Below, piece by piece: positions 25,100 through 34,642 of a DNA stretch of 64,000 bases. The stretch is from Polaromonas sp. GTDB lineage: Bacteria > Pseudomonadota > Gammaproteobacteria > Burkholderiales > Burkholderiaceae_C. The translations under genes and the position numbers were made by a program. The stretch spans positions 62,001 to 126,000 of the forward strand of contig NZ_JAUYEY010000031.1 in the NCBI RefSeq assembly GCF_030689685.1, read 5' to 3'. How positions within the stretch are numbered: the stretch's first letter is position 1; every line of letters begins with the position of its first letter. The notes below the pieces were generated by a model. It searched no databases and was not told the DNA's origin. It saw only the letters and a program-made list of their open reading frames with translations.

Positions 25100-26410
25100 A
25101 TGGCGCTTTTCTCCCAGGATGCCCTCAACCCCGGCGTGCGCAAACGCGAACTGTTTGGTTGGGCCATGTACGACTTTGCCAACTCGGGCTACACCACGGT
25201 GGTGATCACGGCGGTGTTTGCTGCCTATTTTGTGGGGGGTATTGCGCAGAAGGCAGAGTGGGCCACTTTCGCCTGGACGGCGGCGCTCAGCGTGTCCTAC
25301 GCGATCGTCATGCTGACCATGCCCAGCTTGGGCGCCTATGCCGACCTGCGCGCGGCCAAAAAGCGCCTGCTGATGCTGACCACGGCGGGCTGCGTGCTGA
25401 CCACGGCCGCGCTGGCCCTGGCGGGCCCCAGCAGCGTGGCGTTTGCGATTGTGCTGATCATTTTGTCGAACACTTTTTTTGCCTACGGCGAATCGCTGAC
25501 CGCTGCCTTTCTGCCCGAGCTGGCCCGACCCGAAGCCCTGGGCAAGGTCAGCGGCTGGGGCTGGAGTTTTGGTTATTTCGGCGGCATGCTGGCTCTGGGC
25601 ATCTGCCTGGGTTATGTGTTGTGGGCGCAAGCCAGGGGCATCCCGGCCGACCAGTTTGTGCCGGTCACCATGCTGATCACGGCGGTGATTTACGGGCTGG
25701 CATCGCTGGTGACTTTTCGCCTGCTCAAGGAAAGGGCGCAGCCCAACCCGATGGCCTTGCAGCAGGGTGGCCTGAAGGCTTCGTTGGCGCAGTTGAGGCA
25801 GACTTTTCGCCAGGCCAGGCGCTACAAGGACTTCATGTGGCTGCTGGCCTGTGCGGTCTTTTACCAGGGCGGCGTGGCCGTGGCGATTGCGCTGGCGGCG
25901 ATCTATGCCGAACAGGTGATCGGCTTTCAGCCGCAGGAAACCATGGTGTTGATTTTTGTTCTCAACTTTGCGGCAGCGGGCGGCGCATTTGCGTTTGGTT
26001 ATTTCCAGGATCGGCTTGGCCACAAGCTTGCGCTGGGCATCACGCTGGTCGGCTGGATCGCCACCTGTGTGATTGCCGCCGTCACCACCACCAAGGGCGG
26101 CTTCTGGTACGCGGCTGCCATTGCGGGTGTGTGTATGGGCTCCAGCCAGTCGGCGGGTCGCGCCATGGTCGGCATGTTTGCGCCCAAAAAACAACTGGCG
26201 GAGTTTTATGGCCTGTGGACATTCGCTGTCCGGTTGGCGAGCATCATCGGGCCGCTGAGCTACGGCGCCATTACCTGGGCGACCGGCGGCGACCAGCGCA
26301 CCGCCATTTTGTCCACCGCTGTCCTGTTTGCCGTGGGCTTGCTGTTGCTGCTTCCGGTCAATATGCAACGCGGGCGTGAGGCGGCGCTGGCGGCTGACGC
26401 CCGGGCCTGA
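25100..26410 (+). CDS. MFS transporter, UMF1 (Atg22-like) family
   Basis: Inner-membrane transporter of 436 aa, rich in hydrophobic helices. The N-terminal RKRELFGWAMYDFANSGYTTVVIT is the UMF1 family signature; GVCMGSSQSAGRAMVGMFAPKKQLAEFYG lies near residues 340-370. CAGGAG 8 bp before ATG 25100 fixes the start over the track's 25064. Substrate unknown; amino-acid efflux is the role of the yeast relative Atg22. Divergent from the alternative oxidase gene. Confidence 0.9.
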   Translation: MALFSQDALNPGVRKRELFGWAMYDFANSGYTTVVITAVFAAYFVGGIAQKAEWATFAWTAALSVSYAIVMLTMPSLGAYADLRAAKKRLLMLTTAGCVLTTAALALAGPSSVAFAIVLIILSNTFFAYGESLTAAFLPELARPEALGKVSGWGWSFGYFGGMLALGICLGYVLWAQARGIPADQFVPVTMLITAVIYGLASLVTFRLLKERAQPNPMALQQGGLKASLAQLRQTFRQARRYKDFMWLLACAVFYQGGVAVAIALAAIYAEQVIGFQPQETMVLIFVLNFAAAGGAFAFGYFQDRLGHKLALGITLVGWIATCVIAAVTTTKGGFWYAAAIAGVCMGSSQSAGRAMVGMFAPKKQLAEFYGLWTFAVRLASIIGPLSYGAITWATGGDQRTAILSTAVLFAVGLLLLLPVNMQRGREAALAADARA

Positions 26411-26446
26411 AACCTTCTTCCTGGGGCCCCCATCCGCCCGTGGGTG

Positions 26447-27262
26447 TCATTCAACGCGCAGCATGGTGACTGTGCTGTCTAGCTGTAGCCAGCGCTGCAC
26501 AGCGGCCTGTAGGGTGCTGGCCTGGCCAGTGGTGAGCAGCCTGAGTTGACCGCTGCCGCCTGCGGCTTTGGCTCCCAGCCGCAAGCGGGTTTGACGCGCA
26601 ACTGGCGCGCCGGTGTCCACCAGTTGCACCTGGGCACCAAGAATTTCACGCAGTGCCGGACTGGCAAACGGGTAGTGCGTGCAGCCGAGCACCAGCGTGT
26701 CGATCTCGCCATTATTCAAGCCAAATGTGCCCATGGCCCTTGTGTGACGGGCGCAAGCAGCTATTATTTTCATAGCGTCTTCCGATCCTTGGGGCGCGTG
26801 TACCGCTTGCTCGATTGCGTCGGCCAGACCATCGCAGGGCTGAAGCACAAATTCTGCCTGGCCCGCCAGCGGCTCCAGCAGCAACCTGAACCTGGCGCTG
26901 GCCAGCGTGCTGCGGGTGGCCATCACACCGATGCGGCGCGTCCGGCTGAGTAGCGTGGCTGGCTTGAGCGCTGGTTCCACGCCAATGATGGGGAGTAGGG
27001 GATAGTCTGCACGCAGCTCGTTTATGGCCGCTGCGGTGGCGGTGTTGCACGCGACTACAAGCGCCCCGATGTTTTGCTGCACCAGGTGCGCTGCAACAGC
27101 CTGCGAACGTGCCCGCACATGGGCTGCATCACGCTCGCCGTAAGGCGCGTGGCCGCTGTCGGCGATGTAGATGAAATCGGCCTGCGGCAGTTCGGTGCGC
27201 AGGGCCTGCAAAATGCTCAGGCCGCCGACGCCGCTGTCGAAGACGCCGATGGGGAAGTTCAT
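26447..27262 (-). CDS. murI: Glutamate racemase
   Basis: Makes D-glutamate for peptidoglycan. 271 aa from ATG 27262 (MNFPIGVFDSGVGGLS). The two catalytic cysteines are in VACNTATAAAI (about residue 72) and LGCTHYPFAS (about 191), with Asp/Ser at DSGVGG. The ATG overlaps the stop of the upstream nucleotidyltransferase-like gene (ATGA), implying coupled translation. The segment DAMKIIAACARHT just before the second Cys is encoded by an interspersed repeat in frame. Confidence 0.96.
   Translation of the reverse strand: MNFPIGVFDSGVGGLSILQALRTELPQADFIYIADSGHAPYGERDAAHVRARSQAVAAHLVQQNIGALVVACNTATAAAINELRADYPLLPIIGVEPALKPATLLSRTRRIGVMATRSTLASARFRLLLEPLAGQAEFVLQPCDGLADAIEQAVHAPQGSEDAMKIIAACARHTRAMGTFGLNNGEIDTLVLGCTHYPFASPALREILGAQVQLVDTGAPVARQTRLRLGAKAAGGSGQLRLLTTGQASTLQAAVQRWLQLDSTVTMLRVE
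26735..26776 (+). repeat. Interspersed repeat, copy inside murI
   Basis: GGCCCTTGTGTGACGGGCGCAAGCAGCTAT, then TATTTTCATAGC. In frame on the opposite strand, it encodes part of glutamate racemase. Confidence 0.8.
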
Positions 27263-28308
27263 GAGGCGGGGATGAATTGCCGCTCTGCGCACCATGCGTC
27301 GAAGGTCGGTCTGAGATCGTTGGGGACTGAAAATAGAAAATCGACATTCAGCGGGTGGCTCTGCTGCATGAAGTGGCGCACGGCGTCGAGCAGCACATCG
27401 CCTTGCCTGCGGTCTTTGTCGCGTTTGACAGGGTTGCGCTCGGGTTTGTCGGCCAGCCAGAGTTTGTGCAGGCCCATAAAGCGAGGGTCGGGCACCGTCA
27501 ACGGACAGGCCCTGCCGCGTTCAGTGGCGACCACAGCGCTGACCGGGCTGCCCAATAACAACCACTCTTGCTCGATCAGTGTCTGCATGGGTGCGAAGGC
27601 TTCTTCTTTGGGTAACGGGTGACAGCTGGGTGCCGCCAGAAGCTCTACTTCGTAGCCGTCGGCGTCGAGTGCTTGATACGGTTTGCGTGGGTTGATTTTG
27701 TAGCTGGGGTCAATGCTTTTTAAAACGCTGAAAAGGGTTTTGCGACGCTCCTTGGGAGCAGAGTCAGTACCGGCGAAGGTTAATGATGCCGGTGTGTCCC
27801 GGCACCATGTCAAGTCAAAGTTTTGCGTTTCTTCGTTGCCCGCTGGAAAGATGGCGTTGGCGGCCCATTCGTAGGCTGAAAAAGCGTTGGTACCGACGAC
27901 CATCAGGTCGGTGCCAAGCAAACCTTCAATATCCAGCTTGCGCAGAATTTCAGCTTGTTTGTCGGGCAGGGTGGGCATGCGCAGGCGGCGGTACAACGTT
28001 GAGCGGGTCGCAATCAGCGCGTCTGCAGAAGCTGCGCGTTCCTGTGCTTGTTTTTTTTCTTCAGTGAACGATGCAAACTTCTGCTCGGTTTCCGGGCTTC
28101 GCACGCCTTGGCTGGTGCCGTTGTCAGTGCCGTTTTGTTTGGCGTACAGGTACTGACTGCCTGAACGCTCGGCCCAGTACATGGACGCTGGCAGTGTCTG
28201 CAGTGCTTGACGAGCGCTTAGCCAAAAGCTGTAGGCTTGTTCAAGATTCGCCGCCATGCGTTGTGCGTCGCTCGAAAACGGCAGGTATTGGTGTTTTTCA
28301 TAAATCAT
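27259..28308 (-). CDS. Nucleotidyltransferase-fold protein (GSU2403-like)
   Basis: 349-aa protein. Residues about 130-160, GTDLMVVGTNAFSAYEWAANA...ETQNFDLTW, resemble the nucleotidyltransferase core of the GSU2403/AbiEii-like group (hG-T-h-A plus D-h-D-h), with only partial Asp conservation. The N-terminal helical region includes EEKKQAQERAASADALI. The C-terminal third has KLWLADKPERNPVKRDKDRRQGDVLLDAVRHFM, typical of these proteins. Some relatives are toxin or phage-defence components, but no antitoxin partner is visible. Overlaps murI by 4 bp. Family call tentative. Confidence 0.6.
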   Translation of the reverse strand: MIYEKHQYLPFSSDAQRMAANLEQAYSFWLSARQALQTLPASMYWAERSGSQYLYAKQNGTDNGTSQGVRSPETEQKFASFTEEKKQAQERAASADALIATRSTLYRRLRMPTLPDKQAEILRKLDIEGLLGTDLMVVGTNAFSAYEWAANAIFPAGNEETQNFDLTWCRDTPASLTFAGTDSAPKERRKTLFSVLKSIDPSYKINPRKPYQALDADGYEVELLAAPSCHPLPKEEAFAPMQTLIEQEWLLLGSPVSAVVATERGRACPLTVPDPRFMGLHKLWLADKPERNPVKRDKDRRQGDVLLDAVRHFMQQSHPLNVDFLFSVPNDLRPTFDAWCAERQFIPAS

Positions 28309-28328
28309 AAGTCTATGATTTTAAACGA

Positions 28329-28370
28329 TTTGCACCAAAATTGCGTGTTTTAGCGCGTATACGGTGCAAA
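28329..28370. promoter_or_regulatory. Inverted repeat upstream of the nucleotidyltransferase-like gene
   Basis: TTTGCACC (28329-28336) and GGTGCAAA (28363-28370) flank 26 bp that include the palindrome CGTATACG. It lies 20-60 bp before the start codon, in an AT-richer patch; plausible operator for autoregulation. Confidence 0.4.
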
Positions 28371-28403
28371 ACGGCAACGAGGGGTGTTGCCGCCACACCA
28401 AAC

Positions 28404-29957
28404 TCAACCCGCAGCGACCGCAATCCCTTTGAACTCCCCGGTGGCAATCCGCTTTTGCCACTCGGCCGGGCCAGTGATATGTGCGCTGGTGCCACCCGAA
28501 TCGACCGCTACTGTCACTGGCATGTCCACCACATCAAACTCGTAAATCGCTTCCATGCCCATGTCGGTAAAACCCCGCACCTTGGCATGTTTGATGGCCT
28601 TGGAGACCAGGTAAGCGGCGCCGCCCACGGCCATCAGGTAGGCGCTTTTGTGTTTCTTGATGGCCTCGATGGCCACCGGGCCGCGCTCGGCCTTGCCTAT
28701 CATCGCGATCAGGCCGGTTTCGGCCAGCATCATTTCGGTGAAGCCGTCCATGCGGGTGGCGGTGGTCGGGCCGGCCGGGCCGACAGCTTCGCCAGCCACC
28801 GGGTCCACCGGACCCACGTAATAGATCACCCGGTTAGTAAAGTCCACCGGCAGTTTTTCGCCTTTGGCCAGCATGCCCTGGATGCGCTTGTGCGCGGCAT
28901 CGCGGCCGGTCAGCATCTTGCCGCTGAGCAGCAGGGTGTCGCCGGGCTTCCAGCTGGCGACTTCGGCCTTGGTCAGCGTGTTGAGGTCCACCTTTTTGCT
29001 TTTCTTGTAGTCGGGCGCCCACTGCACATCGGGCCAGAGGTCCAGCGAGGGCGGGTCGAGGTAAACCGGGCCGCTGCCGTCCATCACAAAATGTGCGTGG
29101 CGCGTGGCGGCGCAGTTCGGGATCATGGCCACCGGCTTGCTGGCCGCATGCGTCGGGTACATCTTGATCTTGACGTCGAGCACCGTCGTCAGGCCGCCCA
29201 GGCCCTGCGCGCCTATGCCCAGCGCGTTGACTTTTTCAAACAGTTCCAGCCGCAGCGCTTCGACCTTGCTGAGTTCGGATCCTGAGGCGGCCTTGGCCTG
29301 CAGCTCGTACATGTCCAGGTGGTCCATCAGGCTTTCCTTGGCCATCAGCACGGCTTTTTCGGCGGTGCCGCCAATGCCAATGCCCAGCATGCCGGGCGGG
29401 CACCAGCCGGCGCCCATGGTCGGCACGGTTTTGAGCACCCAGTCGACGATGGAGTCGCCTGGGTTGAGCATGGCCATCTTGCTTTTGTTTTCGCTGCCGC
29501 CGCCTTTGGCCGCGACCGTGATGTCCAGCTTGTTGCCCGGAACGATCTCGGTGAAGATCACGGCCGGCGTGTTGTCTTTGGTGTTTTTACGGTCAAAGTG
29601 CGGGTCGGCCACGACCGAGGCGCGCAGGGTGTTGTCCGGGTGGTTGTAGCCGCGCCGCACGCCTTCGTTGATGGCGTCGTCGATGCTGCCGGTGAAGCCT
29701 TCCCAGCGCACGTCCATGCCGACCTTCAGGAACACGTTGACGATGCCGGTGTCCTGGCAGATGGGCCTGTGGCCGGTCGCGCTCATCTTGCTGTTGGTCA
29801 GAATCTGCGCTATCGCGTCTTTCGCTGCCGGGCTTTGCTCACGCTCGTAAGCGCGCGCCAGATGCGCGATGTAGTCAGCCGGGTGGTAGTAGCTGATGAA
29901 CTGCAGTGCGGCGGCAACGGATTCGATCAGGTCGGCTTGCTGGATGGTCGTGGTCAT
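28404..29957 (-). CDS. Class I fumarate hydratase (iron-sulfur)
   Basis: Oxygen-sensitive [4Fe-4S] fumarase interconverting fumarate and malate. 517 aa, with the N-terminal alpha domain and C-terminal beta domain fused, as in E. coli FumA. Cluster-ligand regions include PICQDTGIVNVF (about residue 64) and a second Cys in MIPNCAATRHAHF; the C-terminal half contains LSGKMLTGRDAAHKR and GPTTATRMDGF. Divergent from the class II fumarase gene, 107 bp between starts. Confidence 0.95.
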   Translation of the reverse strand: MTTTIQQADLIESVAAALQFISYYHPADYIAHLARAYEREQSPAAKDAIAQILTNSKMSATGHRPICQDTGIVNVFLKVGMDVRWEGFTGSIDDAINEGVRRGYNHPDNTLRASVVADPHFDRKNTKDNTPAVIFTEIVPGNKLDITVAAKGGGSENKSKMAMLNPGDSIVDWVLKTVPTMGAGWCPPGMLGIGIGGTAEKAVLMAKESLMDHLDMYELQAKAASGSELSKVEALRLELFEKVNALGIGAQGLGGLTTVLDVKIKMYPTHAASKPVAMIPNCAATRHAHFVMDGSGPVYLDPPSLDLWPDVQWAPDYKKSKKVDLNTLTKAEVASWKPGDTLLLSGKMLTGRDAAHKRIQGMLAKGEKLPVDFTNRVIYYVGPVDPVAGEAVGPAGPTTATRMDGFTEMMLAETGLIAMIGKAERGPVAIEAIKKHKSAYLMAVGGAAYLVSKAIKHAKVRGFTDMGMEAIYEFDVVDMPVTVAVDSGGTSAHITGPAEWQKRIATGEFKGIAVAAG

Positions 29958-30028
29958 GGTGGGGGGGACTTCTTGGAGGGGCGTGGGAGTTTTGGCTTTT
30001 CAAAAGCGGCCACCGTGTGCTACGGTAG

Positions 30029-30051
30029 CTGTCAACCCGCTATTTTGACAG
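30029..30051. promoter_or_regulatory. Inverted repeat between the two fumarase genes
   Basis: CTGTCAA (30029-30035) and TTGACAG (30045-30051), a perfect 7-bp dyad 13 bp before fumC. Could be an operator or a 5'-UTR hairpin masking the fumC start. Confidence 0.35.
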
Positions 30052-30064
30052 GTCAGCCCACAGC

Positions 30065-31456
30065 ATGAAAACACGTACTGAACGCGACACCTTTGGCCCG
30101 ATTGAAGTCCCTGCGGACAAGCTTTGGGGCGCGCAAACCCAGCGCTCGCTGCAGAACTTTGACATCTCGGGCGAGCAGCAGCCGCACGAGATCATCCGCG
30201 CGCTGGCGCAGGTGAAACGCGCCTCGGCCACGGTCAATCTGGCGCTGGGTTTGCTGGACGAAAAAAAAGCGCAGGCCATCATGGCTGCCGCTGATGAAGT
30301 CCTTAGTGGCCAGCACGCCGGGGAATTCCCGCTGGTGGTCTGGCAAACCGGCTCGGGCACGCAGACCAACATGAACGTCAACGAGGTGCTGGCCAACCGG
30401 GCCAGCGAGTTGCTGGGTGGTGGGCGCGGCGAGGGCAGGCTGGTGCACCCGAATGACGATGTGAACCGCAGCCAGTCGTCCAACGATGTGTTTCCCACAG
30501 CGATGCATGTGGCGGCGGTGGACGCGATCACACACAAGCTGCTGCCGGCGATTGGCAAACTGCGCAGCACGCTGGACAAAAAGGCGCAGGACTTCGACAG
30601 CATTGTGAAGATAGGCCGCACGCATTTGCAGGACGCCACGCCGCTGACCCTTGGCCAGGAGTTTTCCGGCTACGTCGCCCAGCTGGCCCACGGCGAAAAA
30701 CACCTGCGCGCCGCCTTGCCGCACCTGTGCGAACTGGCGCTGGGCGGCACGGCTGTGGGTACCGGGCTGAATGCGCCGGTGGGTTACGCGGAGCAGTCAG
30801 CGACCGAGCTGGCGCGGCTGACCGGCCTGCCGTTTGTCACGGCACCCAACAAATTTGAGGCGCTGGCAGCCTGCGACGCGCTGGTGCATGCGCACGGCGC
30901 GCTCAAGACACTGGCCGCCAGCCTGATGAAAATCGCCAACGATGTGCGCTGGCTGGTCAGCGGGCCACGCAGCGGCATTGGCGAGCTGTCGATTCCCGAG
31001 AACGAACCCGGCTCGTCCATCATGCCGGGTAAAGTCAATCCGACGCAGAGCGAAGCGGTGACCATGCTGTGCTGTCAGGTCTTCGGCAACGACGTGGCGA
31101 TCAACCTCGGCGGCGCGTCGGGCAATTTTGAGCTCAATGTGTTCCGGCCCATGATCGCGCACAACTTCCTGCAAAGCGTGCGCCTGCTTGCCGACGGTAT
31201 GCGCAGCTTCAACGACCATTGCGCGGTGGGCATAGAGCCGAATCGTGACCGCATTGCCGAGCTCGTCGGTCGCTCGCTGATGCTGGTGACGGCGCTCAAT
31301 CCCCACATTGGTTATGACAAGGCCGCCTTCATCGCCAAGAAGGCGCACAAAGAGGGCAGCAGCCTGCGTGATGCGGCGCTCGCGTCCGGCTACGTCACCG
31401 CTGAACAGTTTGACGAATGGGTCAGGCCGGAAAAAATGGTGGGCACACCAACTTAG
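30065..31456 (+). CDS. fumC: Class II fumarate hydratase
   Basis: Iron-independent, oxygen-stable fumarase of the TCA cycle, 463 aa. The superfamily signature [15 protein letters not shown] is at about residues 317-331. Substrate-site motifs [12 protein letters not shown] (written in the protein as [13 protein letters not shown], about 98-110) and [16 protein letters not shown] (about 186-201) are intact. Faces the mrp operon tail to tail, 19 bp from mnhG. Confidence 0.96.
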   Translation: MKTRTERDTFGPIEVPADKLWGAQTQRSLQNFDISGEQQPHEIIRALAQVKRASATVNLALGLLDEKKAQAIMAAADEVLSGQHAGEFPLVVWQTGSGTQTNMNVNEVLANRASELLGGGRGEGRLVHPNDDVNRSQSSNDVFPTAMHVAAVDAITHKLLPAIGKLRSTLDKKAQDFDSIVKIGRTHLQDATPLTLGQEFSGYVAQLAHGEKHLRAALPHLCELALGGTAVGTGLNAPVGYAEQSATELARLTGLPFVTAPNKFEALAACDALVHAHGALKTLAASLMKIANDVRWLVSGPRSGIGELSIPENEPGSSIMPGKVNPTQSEAVTMLCCQVFGNDVAINLGGASGNFELNVFRPMIAHNFLQSVRLLADGMRSFNDHCAVGIEPNRDRIAELVGRSLMLVTALNPHIGYDKAAFIAKKAHKEGSSLRDAALASGYVTAEQFDEWVRPEKMVGTPT

Positions 31457-31475
31457 AAATTGATCAAAAGGCCCG

Positions 31476-31841
31476 TCAAGATGACGGTGGTATTTCGGAC
31501 GGTAGCGCTGGTGGTGGTGGTCGTTGCGACGGGTCTACCTTCAAGGCCGCCTTGATCAGCAAATGCGCCGATACCGGTGCCGTCATGAACAAAAACAGCG
31601 TGATCAGCAGCTCATGCAGGCTGAGGGTCTCGCGCGCAAAGCTAAACCAAATGGCGGAAGCGATTAATATGCTGCCCACGCCCAGCGTTGTGGCTTTGGT
31701 CGGGCCGTGCAGCCGTTTGAGAAAGTCTGACAATCGGGCCAAACCCCACGAACCGATCAGCGCAAAGACCGTACCGATGACCACCAGAAACGCCAGCAAG
31801 GCATCCAGCGCGACGGGTAACTCAAACAAGCTTGGGTTCAT
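31476..31841 (-). CDS. Na+/H+ antiporter subunit G (Mrp/Mnh/Pha family)
   Basis: Small membrane subunit of the multisubunit Mrp cation/proton antiporter, 121 aa with three hydrophobic segments. Family markers FALIGSWGLARLSDFLKRLHGPTKATTLGVG (about residues 26-56) are clear. The C-terminal tail is Pro-rich (PPPPALPSEIPP). Last gene of the operon, 8 bp after subunit F; ends close to fumC on the other strand. Confidence 0.9.
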   Translation of the reverse strand: MNPSLFELPVALDALLAFLVVIGTVFALIGSWGLARLSDFLKRLHGPTKATTLGVGSILIASAIWFSFARETLSLHELLITLFLFMTAPVSAHLLIKAALKVDPSQRPPPPALPSEIPPSS

Positions 31842-31849
31842 AAACTGGC

Positions 31850-32125
31850 TTACTCCACAATATCGCCGCGCAGCAGGTATTTGGACAGCACCACCGTGCC
31901 AATAAACCCCAGCATTGCAATTAACAGGGCGACCTCAAAGTAAACATCGGTGCCGAACCAGACACCCAGCAGCACCAGCAGCGCCAGGGTGTTGATGTAG
32001 AGCGTGTCCAGCGCCAGGATGCGGTCAGGCAGGCCGGGGCCGCGCAGCAGCCGCCAGGCATTGAGCAGCAGCGCAAGCGCAAAACCACCTATTGCCCACG
32101 GCAGCACGTTGGCCAGCAGGTTCAT
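31850..32125 (-). CDS. Na+/H+ antiporter subunit F (Mrp/Mnh/Pha family)
   Basis: 91-aa integral membrane subunit. LRGPGLPDRILALDTLYINTLALLVL (about residues 28-53) is characteristic of MrpF; three hydrophobic helices. Overlaps subunit E by 4 bp, ATGA-type coupling. Confidence 0.9.
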   Translation of the reverse strand: MNLLANVLPWAIGGFALALLLNAWRLLRGPGLPDRILALDTLYINTLALLVLLGVWFGTDVYFEVALLIAMLGFIGTVVLSKYLLRGDIVE

Positions 32126-32619
32126 TTGAATATCTCCATCAGGGGGGCTTCGTAACGTGACTTGATGCTGGCAATCAGCGCCGCTTCATCATCGATGTTG
32201 AAGGCGTGGACCAGCAGATGCTGGCGGTCGGCTGAGAGGTCGGCAGACAGGGTGCCGGGTGTCATGGTGATGATGCCGGCCAGGGTGACGATGCCGTGCG
32301 GATCGGTAATGGACAAAGGGAGCCAGAAAAAGCCAGGACGAATGGCCGATTCACGTCCCAAGATCAGCCTTGCCACGTCGATATTGGAGGTGATGATGTC
32401 TTTGAGCACAATGAACAGCAGCCGCAGCGCCACGCCGGGCCGCCGCAACACCGCGCGGTCGGCGCGCAGCCGCTCAGTAAACACAGGGATCAGCAGCGCC
32501 AACAAAGCACCCAGCAGCATGTGCCCCAACGACCACGATTGGTTGAGCACCGGCCAGATCAGCGCCAATACCAGCGACAGCAGCGGTGAAGGCAGCAGGC
32601 GTTGCCGAATCTTGTTCAT
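32122..32619 (-). CDS. Na+/H+ antiporter subunit E (Mrp/Mnh/Pha family)
   Basis: 165 aa. N-terminal hydrophobic half, then a cytoplasmic domain with IVTLAGIITMTPGTLSADLSADRQHLLVHAFN (about residues 110-140), the MrpE hallmark. Overlaps D and F by 4 bp on each side. Its role in the Mrp complex is structural in characterised systems. Confidence 0.9.
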   Translation of the reverse strand: MNKIRQRLLPSPLLSLVLALIWPVLNQSWSLGHMLLGALLALLIPVFTERLRADRAVLRRPGVALRLLFIVLKDIITSNIDVARLILGRESAIRPGFFWLPLSITDPHGIVTLAGIITMTPGTLSADLSADRQHLLVHAFNIDDEAALIASIKSRYEAPLMEIFK

Positions 32620-34280
32620 GGTTTAGTCTCGCCGATGGCGCGCTTTTTGCGTTCGCGCATCTCGCGCCGTACATCGATAGCGGCGGGCACGGCGCTGGCC
32701 CCCAGCACCGCGCCAATATACGCCTGCCGCTCAAACAGTTGGGCGGATGTGGCCTGTGTAAAGCGCGAGAGCGGCCCGGCAAATACGGCGCAAGCGACCA
32801 GCAAGGCGAGTAGTAGCGCCAAGCTGGCAGAGTGTGCCGCGTGGCCCGGCAGGGCAGGGATTGATGAGCGGTCAGTTGGGCTGGCAGGTGGTATAGCGTC
32901 CGTTGCCAGGCCGTCAGCACTGCTTGCCACAGGTTTCCAGAACAGGACGCTTCCCGACTGGACAAAAGCAATCATCAGCAACAGGCTGCTGGTCAGCAGC
33001 ACCGCCACAATCCAGCCCGCCCAGACCGTTTGGCCCGCAGCCTGTAAAAGCATGGCCTTGCCCAGAAAGCCGGCCAGCGGCGGCAGGCCGGCTGCACCCA
33101 CAGCCAAGGTAAAAAACAGCACACCCAGCAAAGTGGGGGAGTCTCCCGCATAAGCGACATGACCGGCATCACTCATGCTGGCAGATCGAAAATCATCATC
33201 CGCCCATCCACGGCTGGCCCGCAACCGGTCAGCCAGCAAAAACAGGGCGGCGGCCACCAGGGTGCTGTTGACCAAATAAAAAAGACCTGCTGCCACCGTG
33301 TCAGGTCGCCCCAGCGCCACGGCCAGCAGCAGGGTGCCAGCTGACGCGACGACCACATTGCCGATCATGACGCGCAGACTTTTAGCTGCCACAGCACCCA
33401 CCGCTCCGAGCAGCAGCGTGCCAAGCGCTAGAAACTCAAGCCAGGGCGAAGTGACGAAAGCTGCCGGGCCACCCGTTTCACCAAAGATCAGCGTGGTGAC
33501 CCGCAAGATGGCATACACGCCCACTTTGGTCATGATGGCAAACAGGGCCGCCACCGGCGCAGAGGCCGCGCTGTAGGTGGCCGGCAACCAGAAATAAAGC
33601 GGCAGCAGCGCCGCCTTGACGCTGAACACCACCACCAGCAACAAAGCAGCGCTTTGCACCAGCAGGGTTCGGTCCGCTGTTACCAGCGGCACCCGCTGCG
33701 CCAGGTCGGCCAGGTTGAGCGTGCCGGTCAGGCCATAAAGCAGGCTGGCGGCAATCAGAAACAATGCTGATCCTGCGAGGTTGAAGCTGACATAGTGAAT
33801 CGAAGCCCTGAGCCGCGCTGCGCCCGCGCCATGCAGCAGCAAACCATAGGAAGCAATCAGCAGCACCTCAAAAAACACAAACAGGTTGAACAGATCTGCC
33901 GTCAGGAAGGCGCCGTTTAATCCCATCAACTGGAACTGCAGCAGGCTGTAAAAATGCCGACCGCGTTGCGCGTCACCACCGCTTGCATACAGCAGCGTGA
34001 TGCAAGCGATGACGGAGGTCAACAGCACCATCAGCGCCGACAGGCGGTCCAGCGCCAGGGCAATGCCAAACGGAGCTGCCCAATTGCCCAGCAGGTAGGC
34101 TTGTACGTTGCCAGTCAACGCACGCTCAAGCAGCAGCAGCGCTACCACCAGCCCAGCCAGCGAGCTCGCCGCCGCCAGCCAGCCAGGCAGCCGTGCGCTC
34201 TTGCGTTCAACCAGCACCAGCAACGCGCCCGTCATCAGCGGCAGCACGATAGGCAGAATGATCAGGTCGGGCCAGTTCAT
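32616..34280 (-). CDS. Na+/H+ antiporter subunit D (Mrp/Mnh/Pha family)
   Basis: 554-aa proton-channel subunit homologous to complex I NuoM/N. Contains the conserved proton-antiporter core with KAALLPLYFWLPATYSAASAPVAALFAIMTKVGVYAI (about residues 205-240), including the TM lysines. The loop after residue 370 (SASMSDAGHVAYAGDSPTLLG) and the C-terminal hydrophilic extension with PASPTDRSS are longer than in minimal members. Overlaps C and E by 4 bp. Confidence 0.93.
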   Translation of the reverse strand: MNWPDLIILPIVLPLMTGALLVLVERKSARLPGWLAAASSLAGLVVALLLLERALTGNVQAYLLGNWAAPFGIALALDRLSALMVLLTSVIACITLLYASGGDAQRGRHFYSLLQFQLMGLNGAFLTADLFNLFVFFEVLLIASYGLLLHGAGAARLRASIHYVSFNLAGSALFLIAASLLYGLTGTLNLADLAQRVPLVTADRTLLVQSAALLLVVVFSVKAALLPLYFWLPATYSAASAPVAALFAIMTKVGVYAILRVTTLIFGETGGPAAFVTSPWLEFLALGTLLLGAVGAVAAKSLRVMIGNVVVASAGTLLLAVALGRPDTVAAGLFYLVNSTLVAAALFLLADRLRASRGWADDDFRSASMSDAGHVAYAGDSPTLLGVLFFTLAVGAAGLPPLAGFLGKAMLLQAAGQTVWAGWIVAVLLTSSLLLMIAFVQSGSVLFWKPVASSADGLATDAIPPASPTDRSSIPALPGHAAHSASLALLLALLVACAVFAGPLSRFTQATSAQLFERQAYIGAVLGASAVPAAIDVRREMRERKKRAIGETKP

Positions 34281-34642
34281 TGAGGGGGCTTTTGATTTAC
34301 CGTGATGTCGGCGCCATCCACGTGATCAGATCCAGTTTCGGCGCGGGCACGCAGCGCAATCACCAGCAGCACGGCGGTCATGGCAAAGCTGATGACAATG
34401 GCAGTCAACACCAGCGCTTGGGGCAAGGGGTCGGCATACCGCGCTAACGTGGCGTCCCCCTGAGCGTCAACGATGGCCGCTGCGTTAACTTTTAACCGCC
34501 CCATGAAAAAGATGAACAGATTGACGGCATAGGACAGCAGCGTCAGCCCCAGCACCACATCAAAGGTGCGCGGCCTCAGCATCAGGTAAATGCCGCTGGA
34601 TGCCAGCACCCCGAGCGCGATTGACACCAGCAGGGCCGTCAT
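34277..34642 (-). CDS. Na+/H+ antiporter subunit C (Mrp/Mnh/Pha family)
   Basis: 121-aa NuoK-like subunit. Three helices, with [19 protein letters not shown] and [30 protein letters not shown], both typical of MrpC. Overlaps A/B and D by 4 bp. Confidence 0.92.
   Translation of the reverse strand: MTALLVSIALGVLASSGIYLMLRPRTFDVVLGLTLLSYAVNLFIFFMGRLKVNAAAIVDAQGDATLARYADPLPQALVLTAIVISFAMTAVLLVIALRARAETGSDHVDGADITVNQKPPQ

Noticed and set aside
25075-26379. 434-aa second-frame ORF in the MFS gene
   Set aside because: Out-of-frame Arg/Gly/His-rich reading of the UMF1 transporter, which has proper membrane segments in the chosen frame.
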